Shown: piece by piece, positions 34,231 to 43,078 of the stretch
Position numbering within the stretch: position 1 is the stretch's first letter
How the letters are laid out: each line of letters opens with the position of its first letter
Source: UBA6115 sp040776985
GTDB taxonomy: Bacteria; Bacillota; Clostridia; Christensenellales; Aristaeellaceae
Assembly: GCA_040776985.1 (NCBI GenBank)
Contig: JAXGZL010000002.1
Coordinates: forward strand, 186,001-250,000
Reading direction: 5' to 3'
DNA: 64,000 bases
Notes under the pieces: model-generated
Told to the model about the DNA's origin: nothing
The model's database searches: none
The model's input: the letters and a program-made list of their open reading frames with translations, nothing else
Translations under genes and position numbers: made by a program

Positions 34231-34295
34231 GGGATCTCCTTCGTTTTCTATTGGGCTTGTTTTTGCTGTGTTGGCACAGGATCGCCCACCACCGG

Positions 34296-34323
34296 ATTAT
34301 ATCACTTCAGCCCGCAATGTCAA
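34296..34323 (-). promoter_or_regulatory. Strong predicted promoter of the antiporter operon
   Basis: Minus strand: perfect -35 TTGACA (34318-34323), 16-base spacer, perfect -10 TATAAT (34296-34301), 66 bases before mnhE. Confidence 0.75.
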
Positions 34324-34370
34324 TTTATACAGGGGTGATCAGCAAGGGATGCGCGTGAAAGCGAGGGAGG

Positions 34371-34399
34371 TTGACAGGCAAAGAAAAGACAGCTAACTT
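34371..34399 (+). promoter_or_regulatory. Predicted promoter of the aldo/keto reductase gene
   Basis: -35 TTGACA (34371-34376), 17-base spacer, weaker -10 TAACTT (34394-34399). Confidence 0.5.
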
Positions 34400-34453
34400 A
34401 TTCAGTAATCAACGAGAACACACGACAGGAACAACAGGAAAGAAGGCTGCGAG

Positions 34454-35449
34454 ATGTCAGAAGCGATCAACCCGGCTTTGGTGCCCAGGTTTCAACTGTC
34501 CACGGGTGAAGAGATCCCCTGCATCGGCATGGGAACCTTCGGCAATGACCGCTATACCCATGACCAGGTTGCGGAAGCGGTTTCAGGCGCCCTTCAATGC
34601 GGATACCGCCTGTTTGACTGCGCTGCCGCCTATGGCAATGAAAAACAGATAGGGAAGGTGTTTGAGGAGGCGATCCGGAAGGGGATTGTCAGGCGGGATG
34701 AGCTTTTCATCATGTCCAAGGTGTGGAATGACATGCATGGGAAGGGGGATGTGCTGTTGGCCTGCGCCGCTTCCCTGCGGGATTTGCGGCTTGATTACCT
34801 GGATGCATATTTTGTGCATTGGCCTTTTCCCAACTATCACGCGCCGGGCTGCGCCGGGGACAGCCGCAACCCGGACAGCAAACCCTTCTCGGCAGAGCGT
34901 TTCTTGGGAACCTGGCGGCAAATGGAAAGGCTGTATGATGTGGGGCTGGTGCGTCATCTGGGGATGAGCAACATGACCATCCCCAAACTGGAAGCGGTGC
35001 TGCCCCATTGCCGCGTGCGGCCAGCCCTGATTGAGATGGAACTGCATCCCAGCTTTCAGCAGCAGGCCATGTTTGACTATGTGGTTGAGCATGGCATCAT
35101 GCCCGTTGGATTTTCTCCGATTGGAAGCCCCTGCCGGCCGGAGCGGGACACCATGTCAGGGGATGTTGTGGACATCGAGATACCGGCGGTGGTGGATATC
35201 GCCAGGGCCCATGGACTGCATCCGGCGGAAGTCTGCCTGAAGTGGGCGGTGCAGCGGGGGCAGATTCCCATTCCCTTCACCGTCCATCCCCATGAATACT
35301 CCGCAAACCTGCGCTGCACCACCAGGGATCCCTTGTCAGATGAGGAAATGACCAGGCTCAGACAGGCTGATACCAACAGGCGGCTGATCAGAGGTCAGGT
35401 CTTCCTGTGGCCCGAGGCCCGGGACTGGCGTGAGCTTTGGGATGAATAG
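34454..35449 (+). CDS. Aldo/keto reductase
   Basis: 331 residues, NADPH-dependent (beta/alpha)8 oxidoreductase. Motifs: GMGTFGNDRYTHDQV, GYRLFDCAAAYGNEKQIG (Asp and Tyr of the tetrad), ELFIMSKVWNDMH (Lys), DYLDAYFVHWPFPNY (His), VRHLGMSNMTIPKLE, and PVGFSPIGSP. All four catalytic residues appear. The substrate is not deducible. Ribosome site GAAAGAAGG. A single-gene unit; the ISL3 transposon inserted 15 bases after its stop. Confidence 0.92.
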   Translation: MSEAINPALVPRFQLSTGEEIPCIGMGTFGNDRYTHDQVAEAVSGALQCGYRLFDCAAAYGNEKQIGKVFEEAIRKGIVRRDELFIMSKVWNDMHGKGDVLLACAASLRDLRLDYLDAYFVHWPFPNYHAPGCAGDSRNPDSKPFSAERFLGTWRQMERLYDVGLVRHLGMSNMTIPKLEAVLPHCRVRPALIEMELHPSFQQQAMFDYVVEHGIMPVGFSPIGSPCRPERDTMSGDVVDIEIPAVVDIARAHGLHPAEVCLKWAVQRGQIPIPFTVHPHEYSANLRCTTRDPLSDEEMTRLRQADTNRRLIRGQVFLWPEARDWRELWDE

Positions 35450-35463
35450 GGCCTGATTGCGTG

Positions 35464-35471
35464 GAATTATG
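35464..35471. repeat. Target-site duplication, left copy (ISL3-type transposon)
   Basis: GAATTATG immediately before the left terminal repeat. An identical octamer follows the right end at 43,207. Confidence 0.92.
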
Positions 35472-35659
35472 GGGTATCTCAAAATAAGGGTGAATTCGCA
35501 ATAAGTACATCTCAGAGACAGAAACAATAATAGTTGATACAGTGCAATCTCGAGGGTCAGATACAGGCCTTCATTTTCTTTGCAAAAAGTGTTAGCCTCT
35601 TTCCTTCATACTGTTTATGATAAGGATGACAGTTCATCCTCTCAGGAAGGAGGAGAAAA

Positions 35660-35896
35660 ATGAGAGAGCATAGCGAGCAGAGAGCAGGCATGGACTTGGA
35701 GAAAGAGTTCAGCCAACTAAAATCAAAATACTATTCGGGCAGAGAAAAAGAACTCCTTATGGGTAAGGGGGAAATCCCAACCCACAAGGAGATATGGAAG
35801 CTGGTAGGGAGAGCTGAAAGAATTGGAGATGAGGAAGGCTTAGACTTTCTCCTCAGCCATTATGATAGCGTTCTTTATCCATCACCCCGAGATTAA
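35660..35896 (+). CDS. Small unknown protein in the transposon
   Basis: 78 residues, not recognised, charged and helical, with no signal or membrane segment. A strong ribosome site (GGAAGGAGGAG) precedes the ATG. A possible -10 TATGAT lies near 35,618. It is the only plus-strand gene in the transposon and faces the transposase gene tail to tail. It could be an accessory transposition or defence factor; nothing in the sequence decides this. Confidence 0.6.
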   Translation: MREHSEQRAGMDLEKEFSQLKSKYYSGREKELLMGKGEIPTHKEIWKLVGRAERIGDEEGLDFLLSHYDSVLYPSPRD

Positions 35897-35942
35897 ACGC
35901 ATGTGCAGCACCACCGAACAATGTGGCACTTGTGCTCTTCTC

Positions 35943-37496
35943 CTACCATACATACATGCTCTCTGGAATCAAGAAATCCTCATTTTCCGAAACAGAAGAG
36001 TCGTTTATGCCCATGCCATGCTTCAGCTCTACACCTTCAGGTAATGGATTGCCTGCCAAGTAGGATTCAAGCAGTTCCCGATAGGACAAGCCCATGCCCT
36101 CGAAGCCGTCTGTAATCATCATAACAGAGCCGTCCGGTTTTAGCTTTGTAAATACTGGCAACACCAACCGTCCGCTCTGTCCATGACGAAGTTTGAAGCG
36201 AAGAACCTCAAAGCTATGGCCCCTGCCTGTTCTATTGAGAATCTTGATCAGGTTGTTCCTGGATTCTGTTGGGCCGTTTGTGTAAGGGTGGTCGTAGTAA
36301 TTGAAGATTTCTTCACTCCAGTTTCTGAAAGCCCTTTGAACATCCGTTCTGAACAGCTTGAAAGCTGGCCCGCTGGGGACTGTCCCCACCCATGCTGAAT
36401 ACAGGGCTTCAGCGTCGGCCTTGCTTGCTTGTGTATAAACAGATCGGATTCCTTCTTTCAATTCATAGGCTGTTTGCAGGTCAGGAAACTCCGCAAATAC
36501 CCTTGCCAGCAAGGTCATTCCGCCAGTTCTCAGTTTGTCTCGTCCAAAGCCCATAGTCTTTCTTGTCTGCGAGTCCTTGAGAAGATCGTACTTTCTTTGA
36601 GCCTCACGCCTCTGAGACTCAAGAGTGGTGAGTAGCGTTGTGTTCCTCAGTCTTTGCGCCTCAGTAATCTGCTCATCCAGATCGCTGAGTTTCTTGCTGA
36701 ACTTTCTTTGAGAGTGCTTTCGGGCTTCGTCCATTGCAATGTTTGCAAGGGAAACAACATGGAAACGATCAACCACTATTTTCGCTCCAGGTAAACAGAG
36801 CCGGATAATATCCCGATAGTAAGCAGTCATGTCAATCACAACAACCTCAGTCTTGTGGTTGTCTGGCAGATTATCAAGGAACTTTTCAAGAGTTGCTTTG
36901 TATCGGTTGGGAGTAATATCCATCAGCAGCTTGTTCTCTATATCCAAGAAGGTGCCTATGATTCTCTTTTTTCCTCTGCTTTCCCCAATGTGCGCTTCAT
37001 CCATCCCAAGTAAACGAGGAGAATAGGGAGGAAACCGGGAGTCATAGGTTGCTACACAGTCCATAAACATATTCTTGATGCTTTGTGAAGGAATCTGGTA
37101 CTCACGCTCTACATCTGCATAGGAAAGGGTTAAGCACTTTCGTTGTATCTCAGCCACCAGTCTCTTAGAAAACCCTCTTCTATTGTCAATAAAGCTATTG
37201 ACCTCATCATTTGCTCTGAAAAGCGCAGAGCATTGATTGCATCTATATCGTGGAATACGAATAAGGAGCTCAACATGCTTGCCTTCCCGCATAACATCCC
37301 GGCAGCGTCTTTCTTGTCTGCCATGCCCCACGAAAGTTCCTGATGCTTTGCAAACATCGCAGGGTCCATCAGGCATTGTAAAGTTCAAGTAATCCATTAC
37401 AAGCAGAAGAGTGTCCGGATGAGCAGGATTATAAACCTGTTCAGATATATAGTAGTTTGGGAGCCCAAAGAGCTTCTGGATACGGCTGACAGACAT
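35943..37496 (-). CDS. ISL3-family transposase
   Basis: 517 residues. An N-terminal zinc-ribbon pair (CDVC ... YRCNQC) and an HTH (ADVEREYQIPSQSIKNMF) are followed by the DDE domain: GMDEAHIGESRGKKRIIGTF (first Asp), VVIDMTAYYRDIIRLCLPGA and VVDRFHVVSLAN (second Asp region), and NGPTESRNNLIKILNRTGRG (Glu). A helical insert separates them. The start at ATG 37496 follows GGAGGT. It appears intact, so the transposon may still be able to move. Confidence 0.93.
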   Translation of the reverse strand: MSVSRIQKLFGLPNYYISEQVYNPAHPDTLLLVMDYLNFTMPDGPCDVCKASGTFVGHGRQERRCRDVMREGKHVELLIRIPRYRCNQCSALFRANDEVNSFIDNRRGFSKRLVAEIQRKCLTLSYADVEREYQIPSQSIKNMFMDCVATYDSRFPPYSPRLLGMDEAHIGESRGKKRIIGTFLDIENKLLMDITPNRYKATLEKFLDNLPDNHKTEVVVIDMTAYYRDIIRLCLPGAKIVVDRFHVVSLANIAMDEARKHSQRKFSKKLSDLDEQITEAQRLRNTTLLTTLESQRREAQRKYDLLKDSQTRKTMGFGRDKLRTGGMTLLARVFAEFPDLQTAYELKEGIRSVYTQASKADAEALYSAWVGTVPSGPAFKLFRTDVQRAFRNWSEEIFNYYDHPYTNGPTESRNNLIKILNRTGRGHSFEVLRFKLRHGQSGRLVLPVFTKLKPDGSVMMITDGFEGMGLSYRELLESYLAGNPLPEGVELKHGMGINDSSVSENEDFLIPESMYVW

Positions 37497-37552
37497 TCTG
37501 ACCTCCAAGTGGTTTGGTTGCACAAAAGCAGTAGTGCGTTGCCTTATTTGGA

Positions 37553-40432
37553 TTAGGGCTCGATGATTTCCAACCTTCCATCAAAAAAAATGTCAGGATA
37601 TTGGAACATCCTCTTAGTTCCGCGAAGAATACAGGTGACATATCGTGCTTGTCCCTGGGAGTAAATGCTTTGAATTTCGCCTTCCCCAAGTATCGCATGT
37701 CGAACTTTGGCTCCCTTTACCGCCCCTGGGAACTCGTTTTGCGTTGGAGTCGTTTCCAAATCAATGGTTGATGGACGAACAGGCGCTGACTGCTCCTGGA
37801 TGTATTCCTGCTCCATCTCGTCAATTTCATCTTCTTCATCATCTTCTTCAACTGAAGCTTTCTTTGTCCTCTCAGCAGGCAGAGGAATGTCACCCGCATT
37901 GCGAGCTGGAGGCTCAATAGAAGCCTTTTGCTCCAGGCTGAGTTGGTCGTAATCTGCTTTGCTCAACACTGTGCTGAAAAGACCTGTGGCCTCGCCTTCG
38001 TGCATGTTGATCCCGGCATAAGAGAGACTTGATTCTTCATAACGCCGGAACTTATAGATGGCCTCATTCATAAGCGATTCGTTGAACACGCCCAAGGATA
38101 CCAGCTTGTCAAAGTCGTTTACGGTCAACCCAGTCACCTTGGTGAACAGTTCCGGTTCCAGCTGTGTGATCACATCAACGAGTTTCTGTTCGCGGTGATC
38201 GGTGAGGTACATGAAAATGGGGATGCGAGTGGCAAACTTGATCAGCTTCTCCTGAATCTCTTTTCGTTTGCTCTTGTATTCCTTTTCGGCTTCGGTGAGT
38301 TGCTGCTTTTCTTTCTTGCTCAACTCTTTGCCTGATTTCTTTGCCTTTTTGACCGCATCAGACTTGTTGATAATTGTCTCGATGTCCTGATTCAAGGAAC
38401 GGAACCCTTCTATCCGCATCAAGGCTGCCATTGCCTCCGGGCTGGCCAACAAGCGGGAGAGTGTGTCGTTGTCCACATTCACCAGCAACGCGCTCTGCCA
38501 ACGACGAGCCAACAAGGTTGCGCTGGTGCCCGCCGTTGTGAAATCAAGCAGGTTGATGGCATTGATTGAGGTCATGGTGCTGCCATCATAGGCTAACACC
38601 GGCAGAAAATTCAGGAACTCCCCAACCTTTACCTCTGCATTCACAGGCTCAGTATTCAAGCGGCAACTATAATCAGCCACCTGGTGAAGTGCCCTATCTA
38701 ATGCAAAGTCAAAGAGATAGCATTCCTTTTTGATAATCTCTTCGGTTCCATCTTCCAATTTGATGGTCCACGGACTCTGCACCCGAAAAGCCGTCTGGAA
38801 GTAGGTTTCAGGGCTCTTGAGGTTGCGAAGCATGAACACACCTGTCCAGGGCTTGACTGTGACACCCGTTGTAAGTTTGCCGCAGGAAAGGGTGATGGTC
38901 TTGCTTTTCAAGGGATCACGCATTGAAGGCATTACCTTTTCAAGAGCAGCCAAGCCAATTCCCGCCTTGGGACCCGCAGCCACATTGACGGTGTAATCGT
39001 GATAAAAGGTGTTCTGCTTTGCTTTCAGTAAATTGGCCATGGCATAACAACTGGCCACATTGGGCAACAACCACAGCGTGTGTGTAAGCACACCAAGCAA
39101 GTTCACATCAGAAAACGGCATGGGAGGCTTCTCAGCCCCCAACCTGAGTTCTTCTTCAGCAGTGGGAAGATACGATCCTCTGATCAGGTTGAGCCACTTC
39201 TGGACATCATCAATACGCTTAAAATGCGCCTTTTCGCCACTTCCTTCAGCGGCGAAAAACTCGTTCAAGTCAAATTCGTTGAACTCTCCCCTGGACGCAA
39301 TACCTCGAATGCTCTCGGGGATGCGATAGACCATCATCACCATGCGGGGCAAAGCTGCATAAGGATTTTGCGGAGGCTCTACCCAATCACGCTTGCTTTG
39401 CTGTTCGTTTGCATAGGTCCAGTTGTAGATTTGTTCTTCTATAAACTCTCCACTGTTCAGGGCCCTGAAAGGGGTGCCCGACAGGAAAAGGTAGTGGTCG
39501 GAAGTGATGGGCAGGAAACTCTCGTCATAGGCGTTGCCGCGCTGATAGGTCTCATAGTCCGCGTCTACTTCAGCTTCTTCATCATCCTGCTGAAACAGTC
39601 CCCTGGCGTTCTCTTTCCAGGCACCAAAGTGGTATTCGTCAAACACCACCATGTCCCAGTTCGTGGCGTGTACCCATTCATTCTTGGCCTTGATGCCGCC
39701 AGTTGCCCGATCCACCCCGAGGTAATCCTGAAAGGAACCAAAGCACACAAAAGGCTTGCTCAGGTTTGCTTGCTCATATTGAAGGTCATCCTCGTGGCGG
39801 CTGATGAATTGCCAGCCTTCAAAATCCAGGTGGGTCATGAGGTCCTCCCGCCATGCACTCTGAACAGCTGGCTTAAAGGTCAGCACCAACACCTTGGAAA
39901 AACCCATCTTTTTGGCCAGCTGATAGGCGGCAAAGGTCTTCCCGAAGCGCATCTTGGCATTCCACAGGAATTTGGGAGAACGGCCTTCGCCTTTCTTCTT
40001 GTTTTCCTTGGCAATGCGCCTGAAATAGTCCATGGTGCGTTCAACAGCAGCTTCTTGCTCGGGACGCATAGAGAAGGAGCGAGTGCGGTTCTCCACATTG
40101 TCTGTGCGATTCATGACCGCAAGGTAAGCGGCCTTTACATCCTTCAGAGTGCAGTTGAACCACTCGCCTTCTTTGACAAAACCTTGCTTTTCAAGGTGCT
40201 TGTGCAGGTCGGTATCGTGGAAGATGTCTCCTTCGGGACGCATGGCTGTTTCCCTGAAGACGATCTCATAAGGCTTGGGCGAGGGCATGGTGACCGGATA
40301 CTGTTGCCCGACTCGCTCGTCAACATCAATTCCCGTGAACCCGATTTTCAGCATGCCAGGATAGCCCCTGTCACTATAAGCATAAATCATGGGGCGGGTT
40401 TGAGTGCGTGGCGGGAAAAACTGTTCTGACAT
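37553..40432 (-). CDS. GIY-YIG nuclease / SF2 helicase fusion with Tudor-like C-terminus (restriction subunit candidate)
   Basis: 959 residues. Residues 15-95 form a T5orf172-type GIY-YIG domain (IYAY, GMLKIGFTGIDVDERVGQQY, ending GEWFNC). An SF2 translocase follows: motif I AKMRFGKTF (161-166), motif II DEYH (265-268), LFLSGTPFRAL, and the motif VI region YFQTAFRVQSPW. A charged coiled coil lies at about 700-745. The last 50 residues (VRHAILGEGEIQSIYSQGQA onward) resemble the Tudor/SH3-like tail of PcrA/UvrD. With the linked methyltransferases, an ATP-dependent restriction role is the best inference: translocase plus an N-terminal nuclease in place of the usual PD-(D/E)XK. Starts 12 bases after the DUF4160 gene; ribosome site GAGGAGA. 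Confidence 0.87.
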   Translation of the reverse strand: MSEQFFPPRTQTRPMIYAYSDRGYPGMLKIGFTGIDVDERVGQQYPVTMPSPKPYEIVFRETAMRPEGDIFHDTDLHKHLEKQGFVKEGEWFNCTLKDVKAAYLAVMNRTDNVENRTRSFSMRPEQEAAVERTMDYFRRIAKENKKKGEGRSPKFLWNAKMRFGKTFAAYQLAKKMGFSKVLVLTFKPAVQSAWREDLMTHLDFEGWQFISRHEDDLQYEQANLSKPFVCFGSFQDYLGVDRATGGIKAKNEWVHATNWDMVVFDEYHFGAWKENARGLFQQDDEEAEVDADYETYQRGNAYDESFLPITSDHYLFLSGTPFRALNSGEFIEEQIYNWTYANEQQSKRDWVEPPQNPYAALPRMVMMVYRIPESIRGIASRGEFNEFDLNEFFAAEGSGEKAHFKRIDDVQKWLNLIRGSYLPTAEEELRLGAEKPPMPFSDVNLLGVLTHTLWLLPNVASCYAMANLLKAKQNTFYHDYTVNVAAGPKAGIGLAALEKVMPSMRDPLKSKTITLSCGKLTTGVTVKPWTGVFMLRNLKSPETYFQTAFRVQSPWTIKLEDGTEEIIKKECYLFDFALDRALHQVADYSCRLNTEPVNAEVKVGEFLNFLPVLAYDGSTMTSINAINLLDFTTAGTSATLLARRWQSALLVNVDNDTLSRLLASPEAMAALMRIEGFRSLNQDIETIINKSDAVKKAKKSGKELSKKEKQQLTEAEKEYKSKRKEIQEKLIKFATRIPIFMYLTDHREQKLVDVITQLEPELFTKVTGLTVNDFDKLVSLGVFNESLMNEAIYKFRRYEESSLSYAGINMHEGEATGLFSTVLSKADYDQLSLEQKASIEPPARNAGDIPLPAERTKKASVEEDDEEDEIDEMEQEYIQEQSAPVRPSTIDLETTPTQNEFPGAVKGAKVRHAILGEGEIQSIYSQGQARYVTCILRGTKRMFQYPDIFFDGRLEIIEP

Positions 40433-40444
40433 GTCTCCTCCTGG

Positions 40445-40792
40445 TTACATTATGGGCGTAGTAAAACTACCGTTCAGTTCAGCGTACACTCTCAATACAT
40501 TTTCTTTGTTCTCATTTGCCCAATCTATAGCTGCTTTCCGTTGCCTTCTATCCAAGTCCCCTATAACCTTTATGTTGTCTTCCTCATAGATTACAGAGAC
40601 TTCCTTGCCGCAGGCTCGAACATGAAAATGAGGGTAATGATGTCCGCCTCGTTTGTCCTCATTATAGACATAGAAGCTTAGGTTTCCTCGATTGCCAACG
40701 CGTACTCGTTGTTCTGGTATCTCAAGTATTCTTTGCCAAAACAAACCACTGCGTAGAACAAAAAATGATAGAGAAGTCTCAGGTTTACTCAT
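40445..40792 (-). CDS. DUF4160-like protein inside the restriction-modification operon
   Basis: 115 residues. The core reads VYNEDKRGGHHYPHFHVRAC, then VSVIYEEDNIKVIGDLDRRQ, matching the DUF4160 pattern (HxxPHxHV, then a helix with R/K and W). An N-terminal extension of about 25 residues is unusual. It overlaps the methyltransferase gene by eight bases and precedes the helicase-nuclease by 12, so it is cotranscribed. DUF4160 proteins commonly pair with DUF2442 proteins in toxin-antitoxin-like gene pairs (known association, weakly understood); no DUF2442 gene is seen here. Confidence 0.8.
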   Translation of the reverse strand: MSKPETSLSFFVLRSGLFWQRILEIPEQRVRVGNRGNLSFYVYNEDKRGGHHYPHFHVRACGKEVSVIYEEDNIKVIGDLDRRQRKAAIDWANENKENVLRVYAELNGSFTTPIM

Positions 40793-42317
40793 TGACAGAA
40801 TCCGATGTCAATTCCATTGGGCGGATCATGCTTTCAATGAAAGCAATCTCATTATCTGTTAGTCCATACTTGGCATAAAGCTCAGCATCAGTCCAGGACT
40901 TGGAAAAGTCCTGTTGTGGAACAAATGAGTACACTTTTCTTGTGGCATTTTGTGAAGGCTTCTTTAGGAGAACCAAGAACCTGAAAAAACGAGAAGAAAT
41001 ATATGAGATCATGTTCTGAGCTTCCTGCTTTGAACTAACGCCACTTATTGCCAAATATGTTTCGGTGCAAACCGTTTCTGGTTCACCAACAAATGGTTTG
41101 CCAAGAATCATATGGGGGAAAGCATCACTACCACTCCCTAAGAAGGGGATGTATACCTTCCATTTGTCTATCAGCTCATGGTTTTGCTTGACTTCGTCTC
41201 TGGCCACAAAAGCGGCCCCTCCGTTTTGATAAATGATTAAATCTTCTTCGCTTTGTTTGCGTACTCGACCTCTATACTTTGATGAAAATCCGAATGGTCT
41301 TCTGGTACTTACAAGCTCTTCAAATGATTTTTCACCATGGGACGAAACTTTTCTATAAATTCCTACGCCTTCATTATACCTGATGAACACATCGCAGTTT
41401 TTCTCAAGCAGCGGTCTTTTGACGGGTGTATTCTTCTCTGTTCCCCTATAGGTGGTCACTGAGCAGTTGCCGGGATTGTCTCTATCCCAAAGAAAATAGC
41501 ATACTCCACCTTTTATTTGGACCCCAGGAAAACAGTCCGCTGCTTCGATAAAGTCGTGAATTTCCACCAAGCGAGTGTCTTGAAGCATTTCATTGCGAAA
41601 ACCATCAAGCCCCTTTCCGCCTGAGAACCACCTTGATGGTATGATCATGGACAAATACCGCGGGTTCAGTTTTTTAGCTTGCTGAACAAAATTCTGGTAA
41701 ATAGGCATCGCACTTGTTCCACTACCCCCACCATCATCCAACTGATAGGGAGGATTGCCAATTATTACATCAAATTTCATTTTCCAAATCTCCTCTCGCT
41801 TGCTTGTGTGAATGAACTCATAGGCATGTTGTTCCAACCCCTTGTCCCGGTCATACTGGGCTTTTGAAGCGCTACAATATCCACAACGGGTGGCTTCCCA
41901 ATAGTGCTCAGTGTTCTTGAACCGAATGTTGCCTTCTACATCCTCAAACGGAACGATGGAGTAGATGGTGTTGGCATACTTGCTGCAATACAGGCTTCTG
42001 CGAGACAATAGGCTCGTCATCTCTGTGATAGCGATGCCAAACAGTTGCTTAGTGAAGATGTGCCTGCGCCGTTCTTCTTCATCTGGAATGATGTCTTTAA
42101 GCCCCTCAAGAAGTCTCTTGGCGATTTCCCGCAGGAACACCCCAGTCTTGCAGGCGGGGTCCAAGAAAGTAGTATCCGGGCTGATGAACAGCTCCTGGGG
42201 CAGCATGTCCAACATGTTGTTCACCACCTCTGGTGGTGTAAACACCTCATCGTTGGAAAGATTAGCCAGACAGTTGAGGATGTCGGGATTATAGACTTGT
42301 TCAAACAGCAGACTCAT
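40785..42317 (-). CDS. Eco57I-type adenine-specific DNA methyltransferase
   Basis: 510 residues. SAM motif I FLDPACKTGVFLREI (51-65), upstream motif X region NDEVFTPPEVV, and catalytic motif IV FDVIIGNPPYQ (NPPY 188-191), then LNPRYLSMIIPSRWFSGGKG. This predicts N6-adenine methylation. The C-terminal half (about 250-510) probably recognises the target. A CGYC pair (145-148) and Cys111 may form a small metal site (speculative). ATG 42317 behind GGGAGGT overlaps the upstream gene by 17 bases, so translation is coupled. It may be the only active methylase of the system. Confidence 0.9.
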   Translation of the reverse strand: MSLLFEQVYNPDILNCLANLSNDEVFTPPEVVNNMLDMLPQELFISPDTTFLDPACKTGVFLREIAKRLLEGLKDIIPDEEERRRHIFTKQLFGIAITEMTSLLSRRSLYCSKYANTIYSIVPFEDVEGNIRFKNTEHYWEATRCGYCSASKAQYDRDKGLEQHAYEFIHTSKREEIWKMKFDVIIGNPPYQLDDGGGSGTSAMPIYQNFVQQAKKLNPRYLSMIIPSRWFSGGKGLDGFRNEMLQDTRLVEIHDFIEAADCFPGVQIKGGVCYFLWDRDNPGNCSVTTYRGTEKNTPVKRPLLEKNCDVFIRYNEGVGIYRKVSSHGEKSFEELVSTRRPFGFSSKYRGRVRKQSEEDLIIYQNGGAAFVARDEVKQNHELIDKWKVYIPFLGSGSDAFPHMILGKPFVGEPETVCTETYLAISGVSSKQEAQNMISYISSRFFRFLVLLKKPSQNATRKVYSFVPQQDFSKSWTDAELYAKYGLTDNEIAFIESMIRPMELTSDSVNE

Positions 42318-42972
42318 ACTGATAGACCTCCCAGTAGTTGATGGGGGGATACTCCCTGATAGGCTTGGGAATAAAGGCTTTTGTCGCCTGGTCATACTCT
42401 AAATCGTGCATGAACAGGGTTACTTGCTCCTCTTGGATTTCCAGGAGATGGGCAAGGGTATAGTCCTGGCGCTTGATTTTATGACTGTTCACCAGGTCCC
42501 ACTGTGCGAACACAATGGGCTCCCCTTCGTTGGTGCGCAAGGTCAAAGCATCTCCACAAACAATGTTGCTATCCAGCAAGTAGCGGGCACTCTTCTCAAT
42601 TTCCGGGTTGGTGGCCCTGCACACCTCTACATACACTTTCATGAAGCGGTCAAAAAGGCGATCTCTGCATTCAATGGCATTGTCAAGTAGAATGTCCACT
42701 CCGTATATAGAAGAGATGGCAAGCAGACCATATCGCTCCCACTGGTCATTGTTCCGGTGCTTGTTAGGCGCATAGCGCTTAGTCACAACCTCCAGCTTGC
42801 GATTCAGTATCTCAATCAGGAAGTTGCCATTTCCACAAGCGGGCTCAAGAAAGCGGCTTTCAATACGCTCTGTCTCATGCTTCACCAAATCAAGCATGGC
42901 ATTGACTTCACGAGGGTTCGTATAGACCTCCCCGTGTTCCTGAACCCGCTTCTTGGACTTAATCTGCCCCAA
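42301..42972 (-). CDS. Short methyltransferase-like protein lacking the catalytic NPPY motif
   Basis: 223 residues. It has the N-terminal half of an N6-adenine methyltransferase: EVYTNPREVNAML, motif I FLEPACGNGNFLIEI (41-55), motif II-like IYGVDILLDNAIECRD and motif III NIVCGDALTL. Where NPPY is expected the protein reads VFAQWDLVNSHKIKRQDYTL, and it ends soon after. It should bind SAM but not methylate. The TTG at 42972 is the likely start, eight bases after AAGGAG. As first gene of the operon it may be a recognition or regulatory partner of the next protein. Confidence 0.82.
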   Translation of the reverse strand: MGQIKSKKRVQEHGEVYTNPREVNAMLDLVKHETERIESRFLEPACGNGNFLIEILNRKLEVVTKRYAPNKHRNNDQWERYGLLAISSIYGVDILLDNAIECRDRLFDRFMKVYVEVCRATNPEIEKSARYLLDSNIVCGDALTLRTNEGEPIVFAQWDLVNSHKIKRQDYTLAHLLEIQEEQVTLFMHDLEYDQATKAFIPKPIREYPPINYWEVYQYESAV

Positions 42973-43049
42973 CCTGATAACTCCTTTTTTCTATTCTGCC
43001 CTCCCCTAATGGCATCTGCATAAGGAAAGAGCGGGATTTATCTAATCCC

Positions 43050-43078
43050 ACTCTACCATAATCGGCATCCTTCATCAA
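43050..43078 (-). promoter_or_regulatory. Predicted promoter of the restriction-modification operon
   Basis: Minus strand: -35 TTGATG (43073-43078), 17-base spacer, -10 TAGAGT (43050-43055). The -35 lies inside a subterminal transposon repeat. Confidence 0.5.

Noticed and set aside
35943..37560. A simple ISL3 insertion with ends close to the transposase
   Set aside because: No inverted repeat pair or duplication was seen near 37.5 kb; the matching end with duplication is at 43,206.
39080..40429. 449-codon open frame antisense to the helicase-nuclease
   Set aside because: No motifs or ribosome site; the opposite frame has helicase motifs in order.
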